Shown: in pieces, positions 49,572 through 62,559 of the stretch
How the letters are laid out: each line of letters begins with the position of its first letter
Position numbering within the stretch: the stretch's first letter is position 1
Origin: Carya illinoinensis
Taxonomy: Eukaryota > Streptophyta > Magnoliopsida > Fagales > Juglandaceae
Assembly (NCBI RefSeq): GCF_018687715.1
Contig: NC_056766.1
Location: forward strand, 24,351,501-24,415,500
Length of the DNA: 64,000 nt
Direction of reading: 5' to 3'
Program-made: the position numbers and the translations under genes
Notes under the pieces: model-generated
The model's input: the letters and a program-made list of their open reading frames with translations, nothing else
Told to the model about the DNA's origin: nothing
Database searches by the model: none

Positions 49572-52048
49572 TGTTGCGCTTAAACTCTGACTCAAATTAA
49601 TGAACCAAAAATTTAGTGCAGTTTTACCTGCAAGTATACAAGTGTTGTAGTATCTTACAGGATCGAATCCACAGGGATTGACTTTTGTGATAAAGGAAAC
49701 AAATTCAGATAATGAAACAAAATTACTAAAAGAAACGTACAATCGAATATAAAGATATGGAGAAAGACTAAGGTTTCGAGGATCCGTTTAATAATTTATG
49801 ATATTGTTTTAGATCGATTTACTTCAATTAAACTAGAATAATGATTCCGTTTAATTGGAAGATTTAGCATTTAAGATCAAGAAAAATAGTTGCTTATGAT
49901 TGAGTGTGAACGATTGATGATTAAAATATTTACAAATCTATTTGAATACCACAGGGATTCCTCAAGCATTCACTGTATTCGAAAATCACAACGAATCAAG
50001 ACGAGTATATAGATAATCGAAATATCCACTAATAAAATCCTTCAATCGATCAAGCTCGTAGAATAAATTTTACGTGAATCCGAAAACAATATTTCAATCA
50101 TTAAACTTCACCTCTTACCTTAGTATTAAAATTTAGCCAAACATATTTATTATAAGTACTATAGAAACCATATAAATATTATTCATTAGAAAACTAAAAT
50201 GAAATACAAGAAATACTAGGCAACAATTTAGAAACAACAAAATTTGGAATCTAGTTAACGTCGAAAGAATAAAGCTCACAACATTACTAAAATGCATAAA
50301 ACAGAAATTGAAACTATAAGATATTCATCAAGAAGAAGCTGCAGCCCGATGCCAAATGAAAAACATGAAGAAGCAAAAAAAAAAAATAAAACAACAACCA
50401 CGTCCCTCCACGTTAGAGCAAGAAAAATCACAATAAATCACAGCCTAATGGTATCAGCCCCTCTCTACCGACTTCCTCTCTACTCAGCCAAATAAATCCT
50501 TCTCTCCCAACTCCAACGCTGCACGTACTAGAACAGAGTCAGCAAAAAATAAAATCCTAACGGACACTTCTCAACTCAAAAGAAACGAAAAGCATCTAGC
50601 ATCCACCGACTCTCCCTTCTAATCCAACGTCCCTTCTCTCTACTCTCCCAAATAAATCTGGACGAGGCCCCCCACGTCTTTTCTCAACTCCCACCGTCTC
50701 AAGTGAATACTCTCCTCCAATCAAACCGACCGACAAACCTCAACTCATGAACCGACTGTTTCTTGAATCTCCACTCCAGACAAATGACTGACACTCCTTT
50801 TAATCCCTCACCTGCTCAGCCAAAATAATTCAATTAAATTACTCCCCCCTCTACATCGATTGCTCCCCACCTCTTCTCACCTCAAATCTCTCTCTCTACT
50901 CATGACCAACACACCTCAACCCCTCTCTATCCCCCACGTAACCCTTTCACTCTACACCCACCGATTGCTCTTCCCTTTCCTGGTTTACGTCCAGCAACAT
51001 ATATATATATATATATATATATAGCTGCTTCTAGTCGTCCACTCCTCTAATCACAATAATTTATTCTAGCCTCAATCACCACCGATTCTCCACTCTTCAC
51101 TCCCCTTTAATCACGGCACCTCTCTTTATCTCTACTGTCCAGCATAAAGTCAGAAAACTCAAGCATTCTTTCTACCAGCGTCTCCCATGTCTTCACGTTT
51201 CCTGCCGACACTCCCTCAGCTTTACTTTCCAGCATTTATTTCACTCACACGTTTACTTCCCATGTCAATCTCCATTTCTATTCAGCCAAATATCACATGA
51301 CACCTTGCTTTATCTTTAATCAATCGACTCTTACTTCTGGAACTAAACATCACTCAAATGCTGAAAATAAAGAAATAATCCACCGACTTCTCTCTTCAAT
51401 TCAATCAAGCGCCGATTTCCTCTCCTCTATCAACGTAAAAAGCCAAACAATCAATTAGCTGCACCAACCATCAAAACCAATTAAATAACCGCCTCAAACG
51501 TGAAGACGTGAAGACTTTTTCTTTCCGTATACGTCCAGCTCCATTCCCTTCTGTCCTTCACTTCTTCTTTTGCCAAACTTGTTCTTGACTTTTACATTGT
51601 ATGTATTTATCCACCGCAAATTGCTTTCTTCATGCATCTTTAAACAACCAAGTAAGAAAGTCTTCGTCTTTATTTTTAGCTGCCCAAGTACACTTCTTCA
51701 TTTCTTCTCTTCGTTCCTCTCAATTAATATGGACTTTTGGTTAAAAGTTCCAACCGAATTCCATCTGAATTTTATTTAAGCTGAAAATAAGAAGAAGAAA
51801 AATAATACTCAAAAAATAAATTAAAAGAAAAATAGATTATAAAAATAAACTATATATGTGAGGAAATATTGTCCAATTAAATTATAGTTATAAAATTAAG
51901 CATAAACATGATATCAATCAATTAAAAATTACAATTCGTATTTATGCTTATTAACTATTTTTCCATCTAAAACCAATAATAGTGTGACGAAGAATTTTAA
52001 ATACATTGGTTTTAAATAGCTAAAACATGCAATATTTCAGCTCAATCA
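49572..52048 (-). mobile_element. Athila A 3' LTR (2477 bp)
   Basis: Plus-strand limits TGTTGCGC...GCTCAATCA. It includes a (TA)n run at about 50999-51022 that is 12 bp longer than in the other LTR. Confidence 0.96.
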
Positions 52049-52064
52049 CACCCCCCAACTAGCT
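52049..52064 (-). other. Polypurine tract of Athila A
   Basis: On the minus strand 'ctagttggggggtg' abuts the 3' LTR. Confidence 0.85.
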
Positions 52065-53173
52065 TTTTGCTAATCCTTGAGCAAAATAGTGAAAATTAAT
52101 TGAGATGAATATTGCATAAAGCTCGAAATTCAAACAAAAACAATCAAACATAATTCTGAATTCTCACAAAAAATCGATTCGTGACTACTCAACACCAGGA
52201 GTTGTATCCACAAGGAAAGTCTCAATAACTGTTCATATAGAATTGGGGCAAATGTCTTAGAACTCGGATATGTGTGTGTGGCTAAACCTCTGTATGTTCC
52301 TCACTAATAAACATGATTTATCATAGGATTTTTCAATCTTAAGATTAATCATTGTTGATTGTAACTACCTCAAAGCCTAAGGGACTAGCAGTTTTCAAGC
52401 CAACTCTGTTTAAAGGTTGAACATTCAACCCCCAAAGTTTTGGGTAACTGTTTCTAGCCCTTTATTCAGGAAAAATTACATGATTTTTTTTTTCTTTCTT
52501 TCTTTTTTTTTATTTTTTTTTATTTTTATACGGCTCGGTAGTCCTGCAGTTTACTTCTCCTGTTTTAAATCAATGAACATTAATGAGGAACACTACAAGT
52601 GTAAGCATGTGCAAAATGTTCTTTCAAAACTTGCCCTTCATTCTATATAAATCAAACTAATTCTCATTTTTGTAAATATCGCATCCCGGTGTTTCAAGTG
52701 ACTCCTCAACAAAATATGATGCATCATAAGTCATGTTCTATGCTTAAGGTTGAAAATAAATCTTCACAAAATAATTCCGCTCAACTAGTCCACCAAGATA
52801 CTCAAATCTAACAAACATGCCAGAAGTGTGTTAATCATTTATGTTTCAATGCACCTCACAATTTTTTTTTTTGTTTTTAGGTACTAATAAATTTTCAACA
52901 GAAAATCCTCCCCCCAACTAAATGTGACATTGTCCTCAATGTTCAGCAATTGAATGTTTGATGATGTATGCTATACAGACATGAATTGGAGCAAGATAAA
53001 CACTGCAGAACATATATTGAGACGAAAATGATTAAACAGAGAGGAAAGAATTCACCTGAGATACTCGAGTGCACACAAGGAGTAGATTTCTGTCAAAGTT
53101 AAAAAACACAAAAGAAAACAAAAGAAGGAAAACAAAACAAACACATACGGTATATACAATGAGGAATCAGAAA
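52065..53173 (-). other. Athila A 3' internal non-coding region
   Basis: No ORF of note. Homologous to 37812-38876 of Athila B. Env-bearing Athila copies keep an ORF here; this family does not. Confidence 0.75.
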
Positions 53174-56100
53174 TTAATTCTGATACGCAGGATCCTCTAG
53201 AGTAGTGGACTCAACCTCTGGAGTAAAATCATCCAAAAATGGTTTCAACCTTTGTCCATTAACCTTAAAAACATTACCATTCTCTGGATTTTCTATCTCA
53301 ATGGCCCCAAAAGGATAAACAGTTTTTACAACAAAGGGACCAATCCATCGGGATCGAAGTTTGCCAGGAAACAAATGGAGTCTTGAATTATACAACAAAA
53401 CTTTTTGTGAAGGCTCAAAAGATTTTCGAAAAATATTTTTGTCATGAAAAATTTTCATTCTCTCCTTGGCAATACGAGAATTTTCGTAAGCTTCATTCCT
53501 GATTTCCTCTAACTCATTAAGCTGAAACTTACGAAGAGAGCAAGCTTTATCCAAATCAAAATTAAATTTCTTGATTGCCCAATAAGCTTTGTGTTCCAAT
53601 TCCACAAGTAAGTGACATGCCTTTCCAAAAATGAGTCGATATGGGGACATACCAATCAGGGTTTTAAAAGCAGTACGGTATGCCCAAAGTGCGTCGGTTA
53701 GTCGTAAAGACCAATCTTTGCGGCTTGGGTTAACCGTCTTTTCCAAAATTTTTTTGATCTCCCGATTAGATACCTCAACTTGGCCACTTGTTTGTGGATG
53801 ATAAGGGGTAGCAACCTTATGAGTAATACCATATTTTCGCATTAAGGCCTCGAAAGGTTTATTACAAAAATGTTTACCCCCATCACTGATAATGACTCGA
53901 GTTGTTCCAAACCTTGATAAAATATTTTCTTTCAAAAATTTCAGTACCACTTTGTGATCATTGTTTTTGCATGGAATAGCCTCAATCCATTTGGACACAT
54001 AATCCACAGCTACCAAAATGTAGAGATTGCCAAAAGAAACTGGGAAGGGTCCCATGAAGTCGATGCCCCAACAATCAAATATTTCAACAACCAAAATTGG
54101 ATTTAATGGCATCATACTCCGGCGGGTAATACCTCCCAACTTTTGACAACGCTCACAAGTTTTACAAAATTCATGGGTGTCCTTGAAAATGGTAGGCCAA
54201 TAGAAACCACATTGCAAAATTTTAAAAGCAGTTTTCTTTCCAGAGAAGTGGCCACCACATGCCCCAGAGTGACAAAAAGATATCACACTTTGAAATTCGT
54301 TATTGGGAACACATCGTCTAATTATCTGATCTGGGCAATACTTGAACAGATATGGATCATCCCAAAAGAATTTTCTTACCTCCACAAAAAATTTCCTCTT
54401 ATCTTGTTGAGTCCAAATGTGAGGAATTTCACCTGTAGCAAGAAAATTAGCAATGTCAGCGTACCATGGCACTTGAGATATACCAAAAAGTTGCTCATCT
54501 GGAAATGTGTCTTTAATAGGAACTGTCTCTATGGAAACTGAAAGAACAAGTCTAGATAGATGATCAGCAACAACATTCTCAACTCCTTTTTTATCTTTGA
54601 TTATCAGATCAAATTCTTGCAGCAAAAGGATCCATCTAAGCAACCTGGGCTTTGCATCTTTTTTCGCTAAAAGGTACTTTAACGCAGCATGATCAGTAAA
54701 GATGACAATTTGAGATCCAATCAAATAAGAGCAAAATTTGTCAAGTGCAAAAATTACTGCAAGTAGCTTCTTTTCAGTTGTTGAATAATTCATTTGAGCA
54801 CTGTTTAAAGTTCTACTTGCATAATAAATAACACAAGGCTTTTTGTCCCTACGTTGGCCCAACACAGCTCCAACAGCATAATCACTAGCATCACACATAA
54901 TCTCAAATGGTAAATTCCAATCAGGTGATTGCATAATTGGGGCTGAAATCAACATACCTTTTAGCTTTGTAAAAGCTAATTCACAATCATCAGTCCACAC
55001 AAAAGAATTTTCCTTTGACAATAAATTGCACAAAGGTCTAGAAATTGTGCTGAAGCCTTTAATGAACCTCCTGTAAAAACCTGCATGACCTAGAAAAGAT
55101 CTGATATCCCTAATGTTCTTTGGGATGGGCAATTTAGAAATTAATTCAATTTTGGCCTTGTCCACTTCAAAACCTTGAGAAGAAACAATGTGACCAAGAA
55201 CAATCCCTTGAGTGACCATAACACTTCTCCCAGTTTAAAATCAAATTCTTTTCTTTGCATCTAATCAGCACTCTTTCCAAATGAGTCAAACATTCATCAA
55301 ATGAATCACCAAAAATAGAAAAATCATCCATGAATATTTCAACGAAACGCTCTACCATGTCACTGAATATGCTCATCATGCATCGTTGAAATGTAGCAGG
55401 AGCATTACAAAGTCCGAATGGCATCCTTCGATATGCAAAGGTACCAATTGGACATGTAAAAGTGGTCTTTTCTTGATCTTCAGGAGCAATCTCAATTTGG
55501 TTATATCCAGAATAACCATCTAGGAAGCAATAGAACTTATGGCCCGCTACACGTTCAATGATTTGATCCATGAATGGTAGGGGAAAATGATCCTTTCTGG
55601 TGACTGAATTCAGTTTTCTGTAGTCAATGCACATACGCCAACCAGTAGTAACTCTAGTTGGGATCAATTCATTGTTAGCATTCTTAACTACAGTCACACC
55701 AGATTTCTTGGGTACCACCTGCGTGGGACTAACCCATTTGCTGTCAGAAATAGGGTAAATGATCCCTACATCCAGAAGTTTTAACACCTCTGCTTTGACA
55801 ACTTCTTTCATGTTGGGGTTCAGTCTACGCTGCATTTCTCTAGAGGGTTTAGAATTGTCCTCTAGATAAATCCTGTGGGTACAAATCAAAGGACTGATAC
55901 CTTTGATATCAGCTATGGTCCATCCTATTACCTCTTTGTGTTCAATGAGAACACCAATTAATTTTTTCTCCTGAATTTCATCCATTCTTGATGAAATGAC
56001 CACTGGTAATGTCTCTGCTTGGCCTAAAAATGCATATTTGAGATCAGCAGGTAGAAGTTTCAAGTCGAGTTTTGGTGTTTGCACACTTGAAGGGAGAGAC

Positions 56101-56762
56101 ATGACATCATGTGGCGGTAATTCCTCAAAACGTGTTCTCCATTTATCAGTGTCCATTATAGGAGTAGATTCTAGCCAAAAATTCCTAGATGCAAGCACAG
56201 AATCATCATCAAAATTTGCACCATGAACCAAACAAGCCTTAAGAGGGTCAGAAAAACTTGACAAATCAAATTTATTTTGAACAAGAGTTTGGATCAGATT
56301 TACTTCATGCACATCATCATCATCACCAGGTTGTTTACAAATATTGAAAATATTCAACTCCAAAGTCATGTTGCCAAAAGAAATTACCATCACACCACTC
56401 CTACAATTTATTAAAGCATTTGAGGTCGCAAGAAATGGCCTACCCAAAATTATAGGAATTTGAGTGTAAACATCAAAGACAGGTTCTGTGTCCAAAACAA
56501 TGAAATCCACTGGAAAATAAAATTTTCCTACTTGAACTAGCACATCCTCAACTATCCCTCTCGGTATTTTAATTGAACAGTCAGCAAGTTGGAGTGTTAC
56601 CTTGGTGGGTTTAAGCTCACCAAGACCCAACTGCTCATATACCGAGTAGGGTAGGAGGTTAACACTAGCTCCGAGGTCAAGTAAAGCTTTTTCAATCTTA
56701 AAATTTCCAATCACGCAGGAAATTGTTGGACAACCCGGGTCTTTGTACTTTGGTGGAGAATT
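53174..56762 (-). pseudogene. Athila A pol: protease, RT, RNase H, integrase
   Basis: Two long frames. 56714-55167 holds the protease region ALLDLGASVNLLPYSVYEQL and RT with GWRMCIDYRKLNS, FCFLDGYSGYNQI-type block, PFGLCNAPATFQRC and catalytic IFMDDFSIFG, ending LILNWEKC. 55219-53174 holds the RT thumb [16 protein letters not shown], RNase [28 protein letters not shown] and [13 protein letters not shown], integrase zinc finger [14 protein letters not shown]...CERCQKLG, core [22 protein letters not shown] and [14 protein letters not shown], and C-terminus. The frame shifts right after NWEKC, where about five bases of a conserved block seem lost. The catalytic residues are present. The LTR family, PBS and RT motifs identify the Athila lineage. 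Confidence 0.93.
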
Positions 56763-58580
56763 GTTCTGGAGGATGGCGCTTACCTGCTCAGTGAGAAAAG
56801 CCTTCTTCTACACCTTCATCGTACGCTTCACTGTGCATAAATCTTTCAAAAACTTAGCATACGATGGAATTTGTTTGATTGCATCAAACAAAGGAATGTT
56901 GATTTTTACCTGTTTGAAAATTTCAAGAATATCAGCATTTTGAACCAATTTGTGAGAATGTTGCAATCTTTGGGGAAATGGAGCAGGTATTGGGGCTTTC
57001 ACAGGCACATCTAATTCAACCTTCTCAAGTTCACCATCACTCTTGGAATTTAAAGAGTTGTTGGTCTCATCAACTTTCGTTGTTGAAATACTCTTATCAA
57101 TTATTTTTCCACTGCGTAGAGTGGTGATGGACTTGGCATGTTCAAATTTTGAATCAAAGGGATTTGAATTTCTTACCTCAAATTTACCTTTGGGATTCGG
57201 CTGAGGTTGAGCAGGAAACTTACCCTTCTCTTGAGCATGCAATGCAGAGGTCAAGTCGCTAATAGAACTTCTCATCTCAGTAATGGCCTGCATTGTCTGA
57301 GTGTTGATATTTGCTTGTCCCTACATAAAAGCCTGTAATGTTTCCTCAAGGGTTTTCTTATGTGGAGGCACATAAGGACTAGAAGAAGATGGCCCTTGAG
57401 GATTTTGATTTGTATTGGATTCATTCCTCCAACTAAAGTTGGGGTGATTTCTCCATCTAGGATTATATGTGTCTGAATAAGGAGAAGAAAATGGTCTCCT
57501 ATAGGAATTCATGACATTTGCTTGTTCGTGCAACACCTCTTTAAAAGCGGGGATTGTTGGACAATCCTGAGTTATGTGTCCACTAATCTCACAAATGCCA
57601 CAATTTTCTTCTTCTTTTTCACTGGCCTTAACCGGATTTACCTTCCTAAGTTCCATGGCTTCAACTTTTCTTGTCAGACTTGCTATCCTAGCATTCACAT
57701 CATCATTTCCTTTAAGAACATACATACCTTCTTGAGACATGGCACTGAGTTTGGGCTTATTTGACCGATCAGAACGATTTGTGTTATCCCAAGATTGGGC
57801 ATTTTCAGCTAACTGGTCAAAATAGTCCCAAGCGTCATCAGGATCTTTATTTAAAAAATCACCGTTACACATCATTTCTACAAACTGACGCATCTGAGAT
57901 GTTAAACCTTCATAGAAAAAACTAATGGTGCGCCAAATCTCATAGCCATGATGTGGGCAAGTTAGCAACAATTCTTTAAAACGTTCCCAACACTGAAAAA
58001 ATGTTTCATTTTCCTTTTGAGAAAAATTCATAATATTTCTGCGAAGAGTGTTGGTCCTATGAGTAGGAAAAAACTTTTTTAGAAATTCTCTTTGCATTTC
58101 TTGCCATGTGCCAATAGATCTTGGTCTCAAGGAGTTCAACCAATTTTTAGCTTTTTCTTTCAAAGAGAATGGAAACAACTTTAATCTAACAACATCATCA
58201 CTGATAGTTTGGTTTTGTAAAGTTGCACAAACTTCTTCAAATTCTTTTAGATGCAAATAAGGACTTTCTGAATCTAAGCCATGAAACTTGGGAAGTAATT
58301 GGATTACTCCCGGTTTTAAATCAAAATTTCCCATATTCGTGGGAAAAATCATGCAAGATGGAGTACTTGTCCTTGTAGGCTGCAAATATTCGCGCAAAGT
58401 TCTCATTGGCGGATTATTTTGTGCCTCTTCATTTTCTTGTTCGTCATGAAAACTACGATTGTCAGCCATGGTATTAGAATGAGAATTTTTAGAATCACCT
58501 GACAAAGTATCAACCAATTCTTTTAAAACAATTTCTTCTCTTCTCAATCTACCCGTTTGATCACGTTGCCACGAGATCAT
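56763..58580 (-). pseudogene. Athila A gag with two in-frame amber stops
   Basis: Starts ATG 58580. The Retrotrans_gag core reads LLPKFHGLDSESPYLHLKEF, LKLFPFSLKEKAKNWLNSL, EFLKKFFPTHRTNTLRR, FFYEGLTSQMRQFVE and DDAWDYFDQLAENAQ. A zinc-knuckle-like CGICEISGHITQDCP lies at about 57602-57558. TAG at 57321 and TAG at 56808 lie in the same frame as both neighbours and as pol (56714). Each would be a CAG-to-TAG change. Apart from these the reading is open, so the inactivation is recent. Confidence 0.9.
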
Positions 58581-58794
58581 TCATCATAGAGGATCGAGTA
58601 CATTCAAAAAGTAAAAACAAAATGCAAAACAAGCAAGAAAGTAAAAGAAAAATTTTGGAACGAGATTACCAAATGGAATGAATATGGAATCAATGTTACA
58701 TGCTCTGTTTTCCAAAAAAAAATCGTACCTGCAAAAAGAATATGAAAAACAATTAGCAAAAGATTACTAAAAAAAAATTATCACACGTTGCAAT

Positions 58795-58811
58795 CCCCGG
58801 CAATGGCGCCA
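58795..58811 (-). other. Primer-binding site, tRNA-Asp type
   Basis: On the minus strand TGGCGCCATTGCCGGGG, seven bases inside the 5' LTR, with one base different from the TGGCGCCGTTGCCGGGG used by Athila elements. Confidence 0.9.
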
Positions 58812-58817
58812 AAAACT

Positions 58818-61279
58818 TGTTGCGCTTAAACTCTGACTCAAATTAATGAACCAAAAATTTAGTGCAGTTTTACCTGCAAGTATACAGGTGTTGTAGTATC
58901 TTACAGGATCGAATCCACAGGTATTGACTTTTGTGATAAAGGAAACAAATTCAGACAATGAAACGAAATTACTAAAAGAAACGTACAATCGAATATAAAG
59001 ATATGGAGAAAGACTAAGGTTTCGAGGATCCGTTTAATAATTTAAGATACTGTTTCCGATCGATTTACTTCAATTAAACTAGAATAATGATTCCGTTTAA
59101 TTAGAAGATTTAGCATTTAAGATCAAGAAAAATAGTCACTTATGATTGAGTGTGAACGATTGATGATTAAAATATTTACAAATCTATTTGAATACCACAG
59201 GGATTCCTCAAGCATTCACTGTATTCGGAAATCACAATGAATCAAGACGAGTATATAATCAAAATATCCACTAATAAAATCCTTCAATCGTTCAAGCTCG
59301 TAGAATAAATTTTACGTGAATCCGAAAACAATATTTAAATCATTAAACTTCACCTCTTACCTTAGTATTAAAATTTAGCCAAACATATTTATTATAAGTG
59401 CTATAGAAACCATATAAATATTATTCATTAGAAAACTAAAATGAAATACAAGAAATACTAGGCAACAATTTAGAAACAACAAAATTTGGAATCTAGTTAA
59501 CGTCGAAAGAATAAAGCTCACAACGTTACTAAAATGCATAAAACAGAAATTGAAACTATAAGATATTTCATCAAGAAGAAGCTGCAGCCCGATGCCAAAC
59601 GAAAAACATGAAGAAGCAAAAAAAAAATAAAACTCCAACCACGTCCCTCCACGTTAGAGCAAGAAAAATCACAATAAATCACAGCCTAATGGTATCAACC
59701 CCTCTCTACCGACTTCCTCTCTACTCAGCCAAATAAATCCTTCTCTCCCAACTCCAACGCTGCACGTACCAGAACAGAGTTAGCAAAAACTAAAATCCTA
59801 ACGGACACTTCTCAACTCAAAAGAAACGAAAAGCATCTAGCATCCACCGACTCTCCCTTCTAATCCAACGTCCCTTCTCTCTACTCTCCCAAATAAATCT
59901 GGACGAGGCCCCCCACGTCTTCTCTCAACTCCCACCGTCTCAAGTGAATACTCTCCTCCAATCAAACCGACCGACAAACCTCAACTCATGAACCGACTGT
60001 TTCTTGAATCTCCACTCCAGACAAATGACTGACACTCCTTTTAATCCCTCACCTGCTCAGCCAAAATAATTCAATTAAATTACTCCCCACTCTACACCGA
60101 TTGCTCCCCACCTCTTCTCACCTCAAATCTCTCTCTCTACTCATGACCAACACACCTCAACCCCTCTCTATCCCCCACGTAACCCTTTCACTCTACACCC
60201 ACCGATTGCTCTTCCCTTTCCTGGTTTACGTCCAGCAACATATATATATATATAGCTGCTTCTAGTCGTCCACTCCTCTAATCACAATAATTTATTCCAG
60301 CCTCAATCACCACCGATTCTCCACTCTTCACTCCCCTTTAATCACGGCACCTCTCTTTATCTCTACCGTCCAGCATAAAGTCAGAAAACTCAAGCATTCT
60401 TTCTACTAGCGTCTCCCACGTCTTCACGTTTCCTGCCGACACTCCCTCAGCTTTACTTTCCAGCATTTATTTCACTCACACGTTTACTTCCCATGTCAAT
60501 CTCCATTTCTATTCAGCCAAATATCACATGACACCTTGCTTTATCTTTAATCAATCGACTCTTACTTCTGGAACTAAACACCACTCAAATGCTGAAAATA
60601 AAGAAATAATCCACCGACTTCTCTCTTTAATTCAAACAAGCGCCGATTTCCTCTCCTCTATCAACGTAAAAAGCCAAACAATCAATTAGCTGCACCAACC
60701 ATCAAAACCAATTAAATAACCGCCTCAAACGTGAAGACGTGAAGACTTTTTCTTTCCGTATACGTCCAACTCCATTCCCTTCTGTCCTTCACTTCTTCTT
60801 TTGCCAAACTTGTTCTTGACTTTTACATTGTATGTATTTATCCACCGCAAATTGCTTTCTTCATGCATCTTTAAACAACCAAGTAAGAAAGTCTTTGTCT
60901 TTATTTTTAGTTGCCCAAGTACACTTCTTCATTTCTTCTCTTCGTTCCTCTCAATTAATATGCACTTTTGGTTAAAAGTTCCAACCGAATTCCATCTGAA
61001 TTTTATTTAAGCTGAAAATAAGAAGAAGAAAAATAATACTCAAAAAATAAATTAAAAGAAAAATAGATTATAAAAATAAACTATATATGTGAGAAAATAT
61101 TGTCTAATTAAATTATAGTTATAAAATTAAGCATAAACATGATATCAATCAATTAAAAATTACAATTCGTATTTATGCTTATTAACTATTTTTCCATCTA
61201 AAACCAATAATAGTGTCACGAAGAATTTAAAATACATTGGTTTTAAATAGCTAAAACATGCAATATTTCAGCTCAATCA
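58818..61279 (-). mobile_element. Athila A 5' LTR (2462 bp)
   Basis: Partner of 49572-52048, nearly identical throughout. It should hold the element promoter. Plus-strand right end GCTCAATCA, followed by the TSD. Confidence 0.96.
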
Positions 61280-61416
61280 TGCCTTTACCATGCCCCCAGC
61301 AAATTCAATGCACCAGTTTTGTTTTACCAATTATTAGTTGAAAGTTACGCTTCTATTATTTTCTTGAATGTGGGCTTATTTTACTGCTTCTCAATTTGCT
61401 CTATTATTTGATGCAG

Positions 61417-61492
61417 CTCAATTATAAGGTTTGCTGAGAAGAGTTTAGATGCTGAATTGAGAGCATTGGTTTTCAATCCTCGACTCATGGAG
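61417..61492 (+). pseudogene. Orphan exon, gene unknown
   Basis: A 76-nt open block between a clean acceptor ('gatgcag') and donor (GAG|gtagca), with 25 codons reading IIRFAEKSLDAELRALVFNP. Composition and sites look like a real coding exon. I do not recognise the protein. It lies 138 bp after Athila A, so the retroelement sits in what would be the intron upstream. Neighbouring exons were not found. Confidence 0.45.
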
Positions 61493-61654
61493 GTAGCATA
61501 TTATTTTCATTTCCTCTTTGCCTAACCTTACCTTTACCATCCTACGTTCCTGTTTACCCCTTTTAGCATGTCACTGAATATGCATATCAAATCCTGATCT
61601 ATGCTCATACTTGGCTAGTATAGCTTGCAATAAAAGCATACATTTTCAAGGCTA

Positions 61655-62215
61655 TATTTCGGATGGGGTTATTCAAAAGGTTGACTGGAGACTAGCTGGT
61701 TGGAACAGGGTGGATCTGCCTCAGGGTGATAGGATTTCTTTGTTCAAGAGTACTCTTGCTAATTTGCCCAAGTATTTCATGTCCTTATTTTTGCTTCTAG
61801 CGAGTTTAGCTAACCACCTAGAAAGGCTATAGAGGGACTTCGTTTGGGATGGGATAGGAGAAAAGTTTAAGTTTCACTTGGTAAGCTTTGCCAAAGTATT
61901 CTCTGACTCCTTAGGGTGAGTTAGGAGTTCAGAACTTGTGTTCTTGAATCCTTTTGGTAAAGTGGCTTTAGCACTACTAGAATGAGAGAGAGGCTGTGGG
62001 GAATGGTTGTAAATGCTAAGTATGGATGTTTGTGGGCTCTATGGTATTCTAATGAGATCCAAGGACCTTATGGGCTGTGATTATGGAAAAACATCAGCTA
62101 ACGGGGTGTGAAGTTTTCTGAGCATACTAAATTTGTCGTGGTAGATGGTGAAAGGACCAGTTCCTGGTGTGAAGATTTGGATCGATACAATATTACTCGT
62201 CATTTTAAATTTCGC
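61655..62215 (+). pseudogene. LINE (L1-type) reverse transcriptase C-terminal fragment
   Basis: The frame 61655-61830 reads VIQKVDWRLAGWNRVDLPQG and ISLFKSTLANLPKYFMSLF, the conserved block after the RT domain of plant L1 LINEs. After a stop, RDFVWDGIGEKFKFHLV follows. Further broken pieces of the zf-RVT region reach about 62215 (VLRGVKFS-like and 'aagatttgg'). It is 5'- and 3'-truncated, with several stops. Confidence 0.85.
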
Positions 62216-62559
62216 AATTGCTAATCATATTTGTTGATATATAGATGTATATGACTTAAATTTAAGTATATAAAAATGACGGAAATGAAACACAAATAGG
62301 AAAAGGATGCATTACAAAAAACTGTCCATGCAGGTAGTGAAACAGACCATCTGCTATTAGCCTATTAGGGAAATGCTTGATTAGACATATACAGGCTATG
62401 TTTGTCCAGAAACGTTAATAATTGGTAAGAATATTCAATGCGATCCTATATTAATTTACACTCAATGCTAATTTTTATTATTATTAATCAGCTTTTTGAG
62501 GTGTGCTGGAAATGGAAAACACAGACACAGAGCAGGAAACAAAGTCTTCATCGAGAGGG

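Larger units (their letters stand above)
49572..61279 (-). mobile_element. Athila A, complete 11.7-kb LTR retrotransposon
   Basis: LTRs of 2477 and 2462 bp enclose gag-pol. The target duplication TGCCT is perfect (49567-49571 and 61280-61284). PBS matches the tRNA-Asp type used by Athila, and a polypurine tract lies at the 3' LTR. The LTRs differ by roughly 45 substitutions and a few indels by eye (about 2%), so this is the youngest datable insertion here. There is no env-like ORF. Gag-pol carries two in-frame amber stops and one frameshift, so mobility would need proteins from elsewhere. Confidence 0.96.
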
